The notes: generated by a model from the sequence alone, not told the origin. 64,000 bases of DNA from Lithobates sylvaticus (GCA_028564925.1 CM053026.1:594700661-594764660), one strand, 5' to 3'. Counted from the first letter of the stretch, positions 1 to 12,329 are shown. Translations and numbers: made by a program.

Positions 1-700
1 GGCTGAAGATATAAGAGCGGTCAACCTCATCTTATCAGTCTCCTATCAGATACGTGAAAGACATTTAGAGGGCTGTTGAACATTATGACTGGATTTATAT
101 AAATGATGTATAAACATGCACCCCTTGTCTCCTAGGAGCTTGAATGGGATAGTGGGGTCAGACATCTCTGGCTTTGGCTTACTTAGGAAAAACAATAGCG
201 AATGTCCAAGAATGTGAAACATGGGCAATCACCATTTTCTCTAAGCTCAATTGAGCAGTAGTGCCTTACATGGTCTCCTAGTGGCCTAGACTGGACAATG
301 ATCATCTGTCTATGGCCACAATAATTGCCCAGCCAGATGCACACGCATAATTAGAAAATGTTTACAAATGTATAAAATTTGTTATCTGACCTTACTTTTA
401 TATTGCAGTAGTAGTGATGTGAAGCACCTATAGAATCTCTTGTTAGCATTTTTGTTGCTTGGAAAATATATTGCAGTTAATGAAATGTTTGTGTCATAGC
501 CATTCCACCAATTGCTACCTCTGTCTTGATGTTGCAGAGAGTTTAGGGGCTAGCTTTTGTATGTCCTGCTTTGATGTATTTATATTATCTAATGCAGGTA
601 GATGCAAATAATTCAAAGCTAGCAGGTACCTGATCCCTTCCTGGAGCCAATAGGGCATCCTGGTAAATATGCATCCATTCTGGTGTATGGTATATTTGGA
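1..700. other. No recognisable feature
   Basis: AT-rich sequence without a convincing coding frame, terminal repeat or known repeat signature. If the LINE to its right inserted into the piggyBac, missing left piggyBac sequence could lie here, but I see no piggyBac end. Confidence 0.4.
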
Positions 701-725
701 GGTTTAGGGCTAAGAAGTAAATTTT

Positions 726-2111
726 TCATGTCAAAGCAGGATAAAATAAACTTAATTGGTGTGTTAGGAACATTACCTGATTTACTCTGGAGGGCAATCC
801 TGAGGCTGTGATGATCCAGATCAGTGGAAAGTCATGAATCAATGTAGCACTTATACAAAGCACCCCTGAGCCCAATACAGGGAGGATATAATTCATACTG
901 GTATATGAACAGATTGGCAAGTGATGGAGCTAAATTGGAGCCCAATGCTGTCCTGAATGCCTGTAATTTATGAAAAGTGTCAGTGAAGCCTTTGGAGTTA
1001 TAGTGTATTATATTCCCTCTCCCAAATCGGTGTCACAGTCTTCCATAGAGGGTAGTTTAGGGGGATAACCCAGTAGCAGCTCATAGACCAGGGAGAGACC
1101 ACCACACTGATCTGCATCTTGTGCGCACCACTTTTCATACAAAGTTACCTGATAGTGGTCAGGCTTAGCCGTAAAAAATTAGAAATTTGAAAAACGCTCA
1201 TACGAAGGAATCCCAAAGACCTCCAAGCAATGATGTTAAAGGTCCCCTGTGTGTAATGAATTGCCCAATTCTGTATAGCCCTTTATCCAACCACAATTAA
1301 AAGCTTTGATGTCCTGCCCTGGAGAGAAATCTGGATTATTAAACAGGTGAGCTAAGGGGTGAAAAGAAGAAACCAGGTCAGTGTTCGAGCGGAGTCTATT
1401 CCACAATGCCACAAAGTGGGAGAGAATGGGTGCCAGGATGGGAGGTCGGTGTTTTGGAGCGCTCCACAAAAGGTAGTCTAACGTGTAGCCGGGGTAAAGT
1501 GTGGGTAAAATAAAATTGTCCATGAGAACCAATGCCCTCTATTGCCTCAGATATATTGCACTACTTTTGCCTGAAAACTAATAAGTACTGATTGGAGAAC
1601 AGGTATATTCAAGGACCTAAAAAAATAAAGAATACTTGGTAGTTTCGTAATTTTAACTGTATGGATTCTCCCTAACCATGATAAATTATGTAGTGACCAC
1701 TGCTGGAGATCGTCTTCCAATTTATGAAACAGGGAGGTATAATTATGTTTATATAAAGAGTCTATATTGGCCATCAATTGAACCCCCAAATATAGGATAT
1801 GGGTAGGGTTCCAAATGAAAGGCGATCAACCTTATCCGTAGGGACTGAAATATTCAACGCCACTGACTTAGTCATATTGACTTCCATCCCCGAAACCCTG
1901 CCAAATTCCTGAAGCAATCGGAATACCTTAGGGGTCGAGGTCATGGGGGAGATCAGGAACAACAACAAATCATCCGCGAACAATGCACATTTATGGTCAT
2001 GCTCCCCACAATGCACCCCCGTATGTCTGGGTCAGTCCAGATGGCAACTGCCAGGGTCTCAATGACGATTGCAAAAATTAAAGGGGACAAGGGACAGCTT
2101 TGTCATGTACA
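726..2111 (-). mobile_element. L1/Tx1-type LINE, 3' part of ORF2, 5'-truncated
   Basis: Read on the minus strand, this is the second half of a LINE reverse transcriptase gene. Near 2090-2040 the frame gives QSCPLSPLIFAIVIETLA, a degraded RT block that normally reads QGCPLSP. At about 1990-1960 a second frame gives CALFADDLLLFL, the catalytic FADD box, followed by GMEVNMTKS. The thumb-side segment LHNLSWLGRIHTVKITKLP lies at about 1700-1630. A C-terminal stretch with SLVYELLLGYPPKLPSMED at about 1100-1050 is typical of L1/Tx1 LINEs. At least two frameshifts and several stops separate these blocks, so it is dead. The right edge is a sharp switch to piggyBac sequence, as expected for a 5'-truncated insertion. 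The left (3') edge is uncertain because I see no clear poly(A) tail. Confidence 0.8.
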
Positions 2112-2289
2112 TTAGAAGAAGGCTAATTATCCTCAGGAACATAGCCCTTCCATTTAATGAGGAACTGGGCTTGATCCCGCTCTTCCTACAGTACAGCTAT
2201 AATCCCCCCTTTCACTGCACAGCCAGGTGTGCAGCCCAACACTGCACATTTTCCACAAGTGGATTGTTTTTATTTATTTTTCCCACAAG

Positions 2290-3640
2290 ATTTGCTGCAA
2301 AATATGGTGGACCAAACCAATCTGTATGCAGAACAAATTTATTGCTGCCAACCCCAATTCGTCCTACGCCTGCAAGTTCCAGTGGCGAGGTCTCACACTG
2401 GATGAATTTAAATTGTTTTTGGGCATTACGTTCAATATGGGGCTTACAAAAAAGAACGAACTCCATGCCTACTGGTCCACCCACCCCATCCACCACATGC
2501 CGATATATTCCGCTGTCATTTCCGGGACACGCTACGACATGATTATGCGTTTCCTACATTTTAATGATAATTCGCTGTGCCCTCCCCGAGATCACCCCAA
2601 CCACGAAAAACTGTACAAGATAGAGTATTTATCCCAGATCAAAACATTTGTGTGGACAAATCCCTTATACATTTTACTGGCCGACTGCATTTCAAGCAGT
2701 ATATTCCAAGTAAGAGAGCCTGGTATGGGTTTAAAATTGAATAAATCCTGTGATCAAGCCACTGGATATGTGTATACCTTCCGGATTTATGAAGGCAAAG
2801 ACTCCCAGCTCCAGCCCTGTGAGTGCCCCACTTATATTGGAACCAGTGGGAAAATTGTCTGGGAGCTGGCATACCCCCTGTTTGATAAAGGATACTATTT
2901 AGATGTGGACAATTATTATACCAGTTTGCCCCTGTTTCGACACCTTTACCGTAAACAAACCATGGCCTGTGGTACCTTAAAAAAAAAAAAGTAAGGGCTT
3001 CCCACAAAATCTAGTAACAAAAAAATTGCAAAACCGGGAATATGCATTCATGAAAAATGAGGAGCTGTTGGCCATGAAGGGAGTGGAGGGACAAGAATGA
3101 TGTCCACATCCTCTCTACCATCCACAATGACACCTTGGTGGAGATCCAGAGAAGATGTGGCCCCGTTGTAAAGCCTGAATGTGTCCACAACTACAATCTT
3201 TTCATGGGGGGTGGATTTAAAGGATCAGATGCTACAACCTTATTTGTCAACCCTGAAGTCCCGTTACTGGTATAAGAAAGTTGCATTTTATCTATTTCAT
3301 ATGGCCATGTTTAATTTGTTTGTCTGCTTCCAAAAATGAACTAAAAACCAACAAATCACCTACCTCAAGTATATTGAAGACATCGTCACTGCCCTGATTT
3401 ACCAACAAGGACCTGCCCCAGGAAGCATTCGCTCTGATAGTGTCGACTTCATGAGCAACATTTTCCCTATAACATTCCCCCCCACAGAATCCAGAAGAAG
3501 ATGCCAACAGAAATGCCATGTATGCAGCAGAGGAGGAGTTAGGAGAGATACAAGCTATTATTGCCCCAATGTCCCTCCCAACCTGGCCTGTTCATTGGAG
3601 ATTGCTTCAAAAATTATCATACATCCATCAGATATTAGTT
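2290..3640 (+). pseudogene. piggyBac transposase (DDD family), broken
   Basis: This is a cut-and-paste transposase with an RNase H-like DDD core that acts at TTAA sites. Visible in order are DLLQNMVDQTNLYAEQ (about 2289-2336), RGLTLDEFKLFLGITFNMG, YDMIMRFLHFND, the first catalytic region CVDKSLIHFTGRLHFKQY (about 2650-2705, where the residue after Asp is Lys rather than the usual Glu), ATGYVYTFRIYEGKDS, the second region YLDVDNYYTSLPLF, and the third region VDLKDQMLQPY with KSRYWYKKVAFYLF (about 3205-3290). A C-terminal cysteine-rich finger, KCHVCSRGGVRRDTSYYC, lies near 3508-3560. The blocks fall in several frames and a poly(A) run near 2980 ends one of them, so several frameshifts and stops have accumulated. 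No initiating methionine with the usual acidic N-terminal region is visible. Confidence 0.88.
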
Positions 3641-3729
3641 CCCCTTATTATTAACAGACTGCCATTTCCCCATTTCAAATACCTGTGTGGATCATTTGCC
3701 TGCTACCATGTTTCTACCTTCCATGTTAA

Positions 3730-4330
3730 TTAACTGACCCTGGCCTGTTTACCGACGATGTCTTTGCCTGACGATTTAAACCACATTTCTGACTTCCATG
3801 TGCACCGACCTCGGCCTGTTAATCAACCATATTTTTGCCTGCCACTTGGACTGATCTTTTGCCCTTCTACTTTAGTACACAGGGGTCTCACATATGTGAG
3901 GGACTTCAGAAGAGCGTTCTGAGTAGAGAAAAACTGTTTTTGGTTTTCTGTGCTCCGAGATTTAGGTGAGAGAAGCATCTACCCCTGTCCCCCTGGCCCT
4001 AAGCTTAATGGTCCTTCTTGCTGCCTGGACCGATACTTTGGCTGTGCTGACCATATTGCTGCCTGTAATGACCCAGGACATGGACTATGGACCATGTTTC
4101 TTCCTGCTGCTTGGACCAATACTTTGGCTATGTTGACCATATATTTGCCTGCTGCCATGGACAGTATTTCTGCCTGGACATCTTTGCCTGCTACCTGGAC
4201 CAATGCTTTGGCTGTGCTTTGGCTGTGTTGACAGTATCTCTGCCTGTACGAACTATGGACAGTATTCCTGCCTGCTGCCTGGACCGATACTCTCCTCTGT
4301 GGACCACTGTACTTCTAAAACCACAGGTAA
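3730..4330 (+). repeat. Degenerate short tandem repeat in the piggyBac 3' region
   Basis: Variants of a 30-45 bp unit recur, built around GACCATATTT, TGCCTGCTGCCTGGACC and ATACTTTGGCTGTG. The unit is too diverged for an exact period. It starts about 90 bp after the transposase finger, inside the piggyBac element. Short open frames here are by-products of the repeat. Confidence 0.6.
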
Positions 4331-5610
4331 TCTTTTGTTATTTGGTATGTATCTGCTATGTGTTAGAAATATGAAGGGCCTTCAAAAATGTGATCTGTAG
4401 TCAGAAAATGATATGTGTAATTTATGCTTCTAGAACACCTGGAGGTACTACCTGGATGTTGGGCCTCTGTATGTGGCCAGGCTGTGTAAAAGTCTTACAC
4501 ATGTGGTATCACCATACTCAGGAGGAGTATTAGAATGTATTTTTGGGTGTCATTTTTGCTATGTACATGCTATGTATTAGAAATATCTTATAAATTGACA
4601 ACTTTAAGTTTAAAAAATGCGTTTTCATTTTTTTCCCACATTTTCCAAAAACTTCTGAAAAAAAATAAAACCATTCAAAAGACTCATTATGCCTAATAGA
4701 ATATACGCTGAGGTGTTTGCTTTTTGGGGTCATTTTGTGGACAATTCCATTGTCCTGGTGCTCCAGGGCCTTCAAAAGTGTGACAAGTGGTTGAGAAATG
4801 AGATGTACAATTTATGCTCATAGAACACCTGAAAGTGCTACTTCAATGTTAGGCCTCTGTATGTGGCCAGGCTGTGTCACACATGTGGTATCGCCATACT
4901 CAGGAGGAGTAGCAGAATGTATTTTGGGGTGTAGTTGCAAGTATGCACATGCTGTGTGTGAGAAATAACCTGTTAATATGACAAGCTTGTGTAAAAAATA
5001 AATAAATAAATAAATCATTTCTTCATATTCCCAAGGATTGAGGGAAAAAAATTACAACTTTAAAAAACTCACCATGCCTCTTACTAAATACCTTGGACTG
5101 TCTAATTTATAAAAAGGGTCATTTGGGGGGTATTTGTACTTTCCTGGCTTGTCAAGAAATTTGATAATCCGTCAGTACATCAGGTGTGATCAGATGTGAT
5201 CAATTTTCAGTGATTGGCACCATAGATTGTAGACTCTATAACTTTCACACAGACTAAATAATATCCACTAATTTGAGTTATTTTTACCAAAGATATGTAG
5301 CAGCATAAAATGTGACCCAATTTATGAAGCAAAATGACTTATTTGCAAACTTTTACAATAGAAACTAACAAAAAGTGTTTTTTTTTTTCAAAATGTTTGC
5401 TGTTTTCGTTTATATCGCAAAAAATAAAAAACCCAGCGGTGATTAAATACCACCAAATGAAAGCTCTATTTGTGCGAAAAAAATGATAACACTTTTTTTG
5501 GATACAATGTAGCATGAATCAGTAATTGTTATTCAAAATGTGAGAGCGCTGAAAGCTGAAAATTGGTCTGGGCACGAAGGTGCATAAGTGCCTGGTATTG
5601 AAGTGGTTAA

Positions 5611-7440
5611 AGGGCTGGGAGGCGCAGGCGTAAAGGGGTTAAACTTATTTGACTAAAAAACAAATATTCTTAACAATTGTATTTTGTAGCTCTAACCAAT
5701 ATAAAAAAAGAAAAGAAAATCACTATACACTCCCTTGAATCTGTCTTTGGTTGAAGTATGCCTTCTAAATTGTAATCGTAAATGTTAAAACCCGGTACTT
5801 TTGTACATATGTCCCACTTTGTCAAGACAATAGATGCGCTTTTCTGGTATTTACAACAAAGTTGATTGGAAATCAATAGGTTACATTTCCCTTTATGAAC
5901 ATTATTAGTAAGCATACACAAGTGAACTTCCAGTACAGATTTCCTTTTAAGAGTGACATACAGCCCCATATATTGTAACTCATTTTAAGCTGATAATGCA
6001 CCTTATAATGAGGTCTTTGTGAATGTCTGAAACCTCTGATTGTAGTGGTGTTTAAGGTGAATGTAATCAAGATGTTAAAATAGTTTCCTCTGAAACTGAA
6101 TAGAACCATAATGTCGTATTGTTTCTAATTCCGGATAGTTGTAAACCATTAGGGCTCTCAGAAGAAGCAGAATTTCCCAGTTTGTACAGTAAGATAGTTT
6201 AAACTAAAAAATTACTCAAACCCAGTGTATAGTCTTATTTAAAGTGTAACTGCAGAACACAGTAAGAACTTTCTTATCTGCAGGGATTTGTAAACCTGGT
6301 CAGCCAATCAGTCTGGTCAGTGTTCCCCTCCCCTTTATCCTGCTGGTCTTTTTGCCCCCTTACACTAGTTGTCATTGGTGGACCCCGGTCACAACCAAGC
6401 ATGAAGGGCATGTTACTCAGCATCTTTCCACCTATGTGATAGCTCGTCTCTCCTGTCTTTCCGTCTCCCCTGCCCTGTTTGTGCAGCACCTTGCTTTTTG
6501 ATTACAAACTCTCTGCCTGTCTAGTAGGCAGTGCTTATCTCACAGGCTGTTACACTGTACATTGCCCAACCTACCAGGCAGGTATAGAGAGGCTGTCAGG
6601 AAGTGCATGGCAGTATGCAAGACAATCCCTCTGGGTTGATTCCTGTGTGTAGTCCCAGGCCAGTTCACTGCTCTTCACATGCATTTAGGAATTCAAATAA
6701 AAGTTAACATGTTTTGCTTTAAACAGCTCTTACTCAAACGCTGTGATGTGCATATGAAAGATTTAATAAAGAAATCGAGTGCAGCGAATTTCGGGTTATT
6801 TTTTTTACATATACCTACAGAAGGGCTGGGCTAGCTCCCTCGGGTAATACTTGCAACTTGTGAAGGCAACTTTGGCAGTTCACCGGGAGTGGCTCAGGGC
6901 TTTCTTCTTTACTACTAACAAGTTTGCTTTACCTCCCTTCCCTAGCAGTATGTACTTATCTTTCCTTCACCCCGCCATTTTATGTTATAATTTTATGAAC
7001 AAATTAAAGAACTTTTGGACTCATTTAACCATTGATCTGGTGCTTGCTGTGTTTGTACATGTCTTGGAGCAATCATTGATGTCACATAGGGAGTCTATAA
7101 CTCTGTGTGAGCTATGACTTCAATGACTTGTAGCTTGCACAGGACTTTCTTTTTACTTCCAAGTCAGAGCTGCAAAATAGGGCCTGAATATTTTTTTGAG
7201 TTCCTTTTTTTTTTATTTTTACAAATCTGTTTAATTTTCCCCATTTCTTCATTTCACTTTTAGATTGCGGTGTACCATGTTGAACTTTTAGAAAGTTATT
7301 TTTGATGCAAAATAGGGTGAAAATTATTTATCCAAATGTTATAAATATAATTCTACATGTTTTAGAAGCAGAGTATCTGTTTGGGACTATATGTGAGGTA
7401 AAGACCATTTAGGTCATATAGCCCCATTCCTGTATATGCC
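5611..7440. other. No recognisable gene
   Basis: AT-rich intergenic sequence. A short palindromic stretch of TTAAAGGG and AAGGGGTTAA at 5607-5644 directly follows the piggyBac end. Short open frames at 5670-6109 and 6274-6489 on the minus strand and 6851-7117 on the plus strand show no family motif. Confidence 0.4.
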
Positions 7441-7459
7441 ATGCCGCCTACATGTAGCA

Positions 7460-9030
7460 CAAGTATGATTTCCATTGGGTTATGTTGGTTTGCTCTCTCT
7501 TACAGACTTTGTGGTCATTGATTGTGGCTGTGTTCTTTGGGGTTGGTTGTGCTGGACTGGTGGCCCTTCCGGGTTCTGATCTGGGCTGGGAACTGCGACG
7601 TGCACTGCTAGTAACCCCCCCCCCCCATGTCGGGGCGGGAGGGTGCCGTGCACTGCACATCGACATCACGCTGGCCTCTTCACGTTTGCGTGTCCTATCC
7701 AGAGCGCTAATGCACGTGTGACCTTTGTCAATCCGCGTGCTTCACAGAGGGTTGACGCCAAACGCCGGGCGCTTGTTGTTGCCTGGGCGACGGCGCACCC
7801 CTCCTCTCCATGCACATTGCATGATGTTGGGGGCGTGTCTTGGCTGTGCCCGTATATAATCCTGACCTCGTGGCCTCTCGTCATGGTCATACCCATTCAC
7901 ACACACTGCACTGCTCTAATGGAACTGGATTTCTTCTCTCCCTATTTGAGGTATTATCACTTATCCTTGGATTCACTACTTGGTTTCCTTGAACCTACCC
8001 TCTCTTCCCTTCCTATATGCCATTGCAATTACCCTTTCCTATTTTCTTACCTCCCAATCCCTTGCTACTAGGCTCTACCACGCCTATATAGCTAAATATC
8101 AAATCCTTACCATTTATTATTATTATGAGACACTGCCCTACTATGTCAGTTTTATACTATTATTGTTATCACTCTCACTGTTTATACTGTTTTCAATAGA
8201 CATTATTTATTTACACTTATACCCAGCCCTACACAGATTCATTGTCCTAGGACGTTGGTCCATCCTCGGCAGGGTTTTTTGTTTGGGTCGCCTCTCTCTA
8301 CACGACCCCTCAGTTCCCGTGCCTGACATTACCCATGGGCCCCCGCTATCCAGCATTTTACTATGCCTCTTATACACAGCAGACCTGTTTGTAAGTACTA
8401 CTATGGGACTGGCCCCACCCCAATTTGTTTATCATTCCTTCTGCTATATGTTAACTACTGGACAACTATGTATCTCATTTCAGATTGTTACCACGTGCTT
8501 GCTTCTGATGAGTGGTACTACCAAACCACGAAACGCGTCAAGCTATTTGAAGCCGTGCCTGGACTTATATATTATATTTTTATCCTCTATACCTAATTTT
8601 GTGGTATAGGATTGAGATACCTTACCCAGGGTCTCTTTCCTAAAAATATATGGCGGACTAGCAAGTTTGGAGATCTTTTCCATCATTGTAAATACTGTTT
8701 GATATGTAAATAATTAATATGTGTATATAGATGCAATTATGGGTTATACTACCACTATTAAATATCGTTTCTATTTTACTAATTATGGTCCTACTGCATC
8801 TTAATAACTAGAACTACACTGTTGCTATTGATAGTTGATTTTCTCTGAGATTGTGTACTAAATATATGCTTAGGTGTGTTTCAGATCCTATCCAGAGGTT
8901 ACAGCACCACTATAACTCATTTATGTTATTTTATTGACTATGGTCCTTATGTACTTATTTAAGCAATTATACCATTGATAGTTGGTTGTCCCCTGAGACT
9001 GCATGCTTCATATAAAGTCCCAATTCTTTC
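7460..9030 (+). mobile_element. Penelope-like element flank (pLTR-type region) with a ribozyme
   Basis: No reverse transcriptase remains here. The assignment rests on the hammerhead motif at 8501-8543 and on its shared layout with the other Penelope-like loci in the window. A TATA-like CGTATATAATCC lies at about 7850. Downstream, two diverged copies of a TTGATAGTTG(A/G)TT block (about 8825-8860 and 8970-9000) suggest an internal duplication. The 209-codon open frame at 7980-8609 overlaps the ribozyme and is a hydrophobic, low-complexity artefact. Outer limits are approximate. Confidence 0.5.
8501..8543 (+). ncRNA. Hammerhead self-cleaving ribozyme, intact core
   Basis: The conserved box CTGATGA is at 8505-8511 and GAAA at 8530-8533. 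Stem II is GTGGT (8512-8516) paired with ACCAC (8525-8529). Stem III is minimal: A8533 with T8538 and C8534 with G8537, around a two-base loop. Cleavage would follow GTC at 8539. Stem I is GCTT (8501-8504) with AAGC (8540-8543). This minimal-stem-III form is known from Penelope-like elements and retrozymes. Activity is inferred, not shown. Confidence 0.75.
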
Positions 9031-9435
9031 CATTGCCCTTTCCCCTTTATGATATATAATTCTACATGTAAGATTCTTTTCATACTGGCTATGAATGCTG
9101 CAAATGCAAATTTCAACGCAGTAAGATTTTGTTTATGATGGGGATAGTATTTATTAATGGTATAAATATATTTAATCAACACATTAGAGGAAACATTATA
9201 AGTATTTTGCGTAACGCATTTTAGAAGTTTGAAATGTACAGTTGTATGTTTAGCTGTTGTACATGTAAACAGCTTTTGAATGCTAGATACATTTGCATAA
9301 CTAGGACATTATGTAAATAGTGTGCAGATGAAGACAGACGTGTGTTATTATTCATATTCCCTGTATTGTGTTATCAATGCTTTCCTTATATATTGATGCA
9401 TTTAGCATAACTGGGAAAATATGGTGATACCTATA

Positions 9436-9863
9436 CAGGGGGTCCCCGGGTTACAAACAAGATAGGGACTGTAGGTTTGTTCTTAAGTTGAATCTGTTTG
9501 TAAGTCGGAACAGGTACATTTTTTAAGTGTAGCTCCAGCCAAAAAATCTATTTTTAAGTTTTTTAGATAACATAGAGAAGGGTTATCACCCCTGTAACAT
9601 TTGTTTTGCTGTCTGTGCCCCTGTTCAGAAGATTTCACCTCACCTTCTGTCCCAATGACACTTGGATTTAGAAAATTTTGTGTTGTTAGGGAAACATGGG
9701 CTGGTGATAAAGCATCAGTGGAGATGCCTTTTTCCCATATTAACTCTTACAGGAGTGAATTTCCCTTCCTAGGGGTAGATTTCCTCTCACTTCCTGTTGT
9801 CTCCCTCCGTTTGTAAGTAGGAGTCGTTTGTAAGTCGGATGTTTGTAAGTAGGGGACCCCCTG
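9436..9863. mobile_element. Miniature DNA transposon with TA duplication (mariner/pogo type)
   Basis: The left end CAGGGGGTCCCCGGGTTAC and the right end GTAGGGGACCCCCTG form inverted repeats flanked by TA at 9434-9435 and 9864-9865. It has no coding capacity. Confidence 0.75.
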
Positions 9864-10130
9864 TACTGGGTTTTAAATGAAGTAGAATCTTATGTGCTGT
9901 CTATAACACTGAAGATTTATGGTTACAGGACTAGACCTATGAAAGTTTATTTTAAATTTTTTAATTTTTCCTTTGCAAATGAAATAAGAAACCGTGCCTC
10001 GCAAACTCATCGAGAACCCATTATACTTCCAGTTAGAAAATAAAAGAGGTAATCCTGCGCCAGCACTAGGGGTGATACCTAATGTACTGCAGCACACACT
10101 GAGGGAAATATCTGAACCCATAGAGAATAA

Positions 10131-10551
10131 GGCCCCTTTCACACTGGGGTGGGAGCCGTGGTGACGGTAAAACAGCGCTATATTTAGCGCTGCTTTACCG
10201 TCGTTTTGCCCGCGGGTTTCGGCCGCTCGCGGTGCGGTTTTACCCCCCGCGAGTGGCCGAAAATGGGTCAATATCCCCCGCAGAGCGCCGCCGTAGCGGC
10301 GCTTTGCGGCGGTATTTCCGCAGTTTTACCGCGGTGTCCCATTCAAATCAATGGGAAGGAACACACCGTTCCTATACCGCTCCAAAGGTGCTGCTAGCAG
10401 GACTTTTTTTTGCCGTCCTGCTAGCGCACCGCTCCAGTGTGAAAGCCTGCCGGCTTTCACACTGGAGTGAATGGGGACGTTTTTTTCGGGCGGTATACAG
10501 GCGCTATTTTTAGCGCTGTACCGCCTGAAAACCGCCCCAGTAAAACAGGCC
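10131..10551. mobile_element. GC-rich palindromic miniature transposon (Harbinger type)
   Basis: The ends GGCCCCTTTCACACTGGGG and CCCCAGTAAAACAGGCC sit against TAA (10128-10130) on the left and TTA (10552-10554) on the right, so the three-base duplication is imperfect. The interior holds strong palindromes, such as the CCAGTGTGAAAGCC and GGCTTTCACACTGG pair near 10440. Confidence 0.65.
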
Positions 10552-10554
10552 TTA

Positions 10555-11258
10555 GTAAAAGGAGGTAGTGGTGTGCAGTAAGAATACACAAAACTAAAAT
10601 AAATGGCCAAAGACAGTAGCAATAGACTAATAGACAATCCAAAAGCAACAGGTCAAATAACTAGGGGAGTATCAAGGTCCAGGATGGGAGGATGAATAAA
10701 GTGCATCAAAGCAAAAGTGCATCAAAATGCAGAATAATAACAGGTCATAATAGATAATAAAACCATGAGAATCCTGAGTAAAAGATAAATCACTAAATAG
10801 TGCAAAAAAACGGAATGAACTGAATCAATATAGGTGCATAAAAACACAGAATAAATTAAATTGATATACAGTGCATAAAACACAAAAATCAACTGTGACT
10901 GTGTGACAGTAGTGGTGGTGTAACCACGTGATATAAAAATAAATAGTGCTGGTTATTCCATAACTAAAACAGTAGATGAAATCATACGGAAAAAAATAAA
11001 TATGAATCAAACGAATAAAAATTCCAAAAGAATAAATATATAAATAACAAAGTAGTCCATAAATATTTATAAGGTGCAATAGTGTCCGTAGATCCAATAT
11101 TAATGAGAGTGCAGGTGCTGGAGAAATGAGGTAGTGAAATCTGATATAAAGTGCTATCGGTGAATATCCTGTGCAGTCCTTGTGTCCTGTGCAACCCTAG
11201 TGGGGGTAATACGGGTGGCCCCTTACCTTACAGCTGTAAGGTTACAGCATGGATATGT
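10555..11258 (+). repeat. Left arm of long inverted repeat
   Basis: This arm reappears reverse-complemented at 11630-12312. Matching landmarks are GGAGGTAGTGGTG here and CACCACTACCTCC at the far right, and CTTACAGCTGTAAGG near the inner boundary of both arms. A few substitutions and small indels separate the arms. Confidence 0.85.
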
Positions 11259-11561
11259 CTGCCTTTGTGGTCCGTGGTGACCGTCCTCCTATGGATCCCA
11301 GATGAGTAGCCCAGGTCTTGTTTGGCATTTCCTATCCTGCCTTTCAGTGTTCCCTTTGCATGTGGGTGTTGGTGTATCCGGGGTGGGAATTCTCATCAGT
11401 ATGTCAGAGAAAGGAAGTATGCCTCATGGTGTAGTATGTTTCAGAAAAATGTATTGAACATTATCACACATAAAAGCAGGTACTCACAAGAATTGTAGCA
11501 TGCAAATCAGAGTATAAACGAGCGGTGAGCTCGATTGGGGTCACTTCCGGTAGCACAGAAC

Positions 11562-11609
11562 GGTCCCGACGCGTGTTCGTCACGAATCAAGTGACTTCAT
11601 CAGGGGACC
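11562..11609 (-). ncRNA. Hammerhead-like ribozyme, altered core
   Basis: On the minus strand, GGTCCC (11609-11604) and GGGACC (11567-11562) form a perfect six-pair stem I. CTGATGA follows at 11603-11597. Stem II is GTCAC paired with GTGAC around TTGATTC. The core then reads GAACACGCGTC instead of GAAACGCGTC, so self-cleavage is doubtful. The motif sits in the loop between the two inverted arms. Confidence 0.6.
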
Positions 11610-11629
11610 ACAAAGGCTTATATATTCAT

Positions 11630-12312
11630 GCTGTAACCTTACAGCTGTAAGGTAAGGGACCACCTATATTACCCCCACTAAGATTGCACAGGACACAAGG
11701 ACTGCACAGGATATTCAGCGATAGCACTTTATATCAGATTTCACTACCTCATTTCTCCAGCACCTGCACCCTCATTAATATTGGATCTACAGACACTATT
11801 GCTCCTTATAAATATTTATGGACTACTTTGTTATTTATATATTTATTCTTTTGGAATTTTTATTCGTTTGATATATATATATATATTTTTTGAATTTTTA
11901 TCCGTATGATTTCATCTACTGTTTTAGTTATGGAATAACCAGCACTATTTATTTTTATATCACGTGGTTACACCACCACTACTGTCACACAGTCACAGTT
12001 GATTTTTGTGTTTTATGCACTGTATATCAATTTAATTTATTCTGTGTTTTTATGTACCTATATTGATTCAGTTCATTCCGTTTGTTTGCACTATTTAGTG
12101 ATTTATCTTTTACTCAGGATTCTCATGGTTTTATTATCTATTATGACCTGTTATTATTCTGCATTTTGATGCACTTTTGCTTTGATGCACTTTATTCATC
12201 CTCCCACCCTGGACCTTGTTGCTATTGGATTGTCTATTAGTCTATTCCTACTGTCTTTGGCCATTTATTTTAGTTTAGTGTATTCTTACTGCGCACCACT
12301 ACCTCCTTTTAC
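11630..12312 (-). repeat. Right arm of long inverted repeat
   Basis: Reverse complement of the left arm at 10555-11258. It is followed directly by the second copy of the 17-bp target duplication. Confidence 0.85.
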
Positions 12313-12329
12313 TTATACTTCCAGTTAGA

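Larger units (their letters stand above)
2112..5610 (+). mobile_element. piggyBac DNA transposon, decayed, 5' end missing
   Basis: The element contains a broken piggyBac transposase (about 2290-3640), a degenerate repeat-rich 3' region and a right end reading GAAGTGGTTAA at 5600-5610, with TTAA as the expected piggyBac target site. The last 210 bp (about 5400-5610) resemble the right ends of the TTAA-flanked miniatures at 17919-18731 and 38859-39704, including AAATACCACCAAA and GAAAGCTCTATTTGTG. This links the miniatures to this transposase family. The left terminal repeat is missing; the sequence abuts a minus-strand LINE at 2111. Confidence 0.8.
10038..12312 (-). mobile_element. Palindromic retroelement insertion with hammerhead-like loop (Penelope/retrozyme-like)
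   Basis: The block is bounded by a 17-bp direct repeat, TTATACTTCCAGTTAGA, at 10021-10037 and 12313-12329, which I read as a target-site duplication. Inside are inverted arms 10555-11258 and 11630-12312 and a 371-bp unique loop. The loop holds a hammerhead-like motif on the minus strand. A GC-rich miniature (10131-10551) later inserted near the left edge. No protein-coding gene is present. The long arm-loop-arm form resembles the Penelope-like flank at 62004-62774. It is probably a flank copy or a retrozyme-like non-autonomous element. Confidence 0.6.

Noticed and set aside
7980-8609. 209-codon plus-strand open frame
   Set aside because: Hydrophobic, low-complexity translation with no domain; it overlaps the hammerhead motif and lies in a Penelope-like flank.
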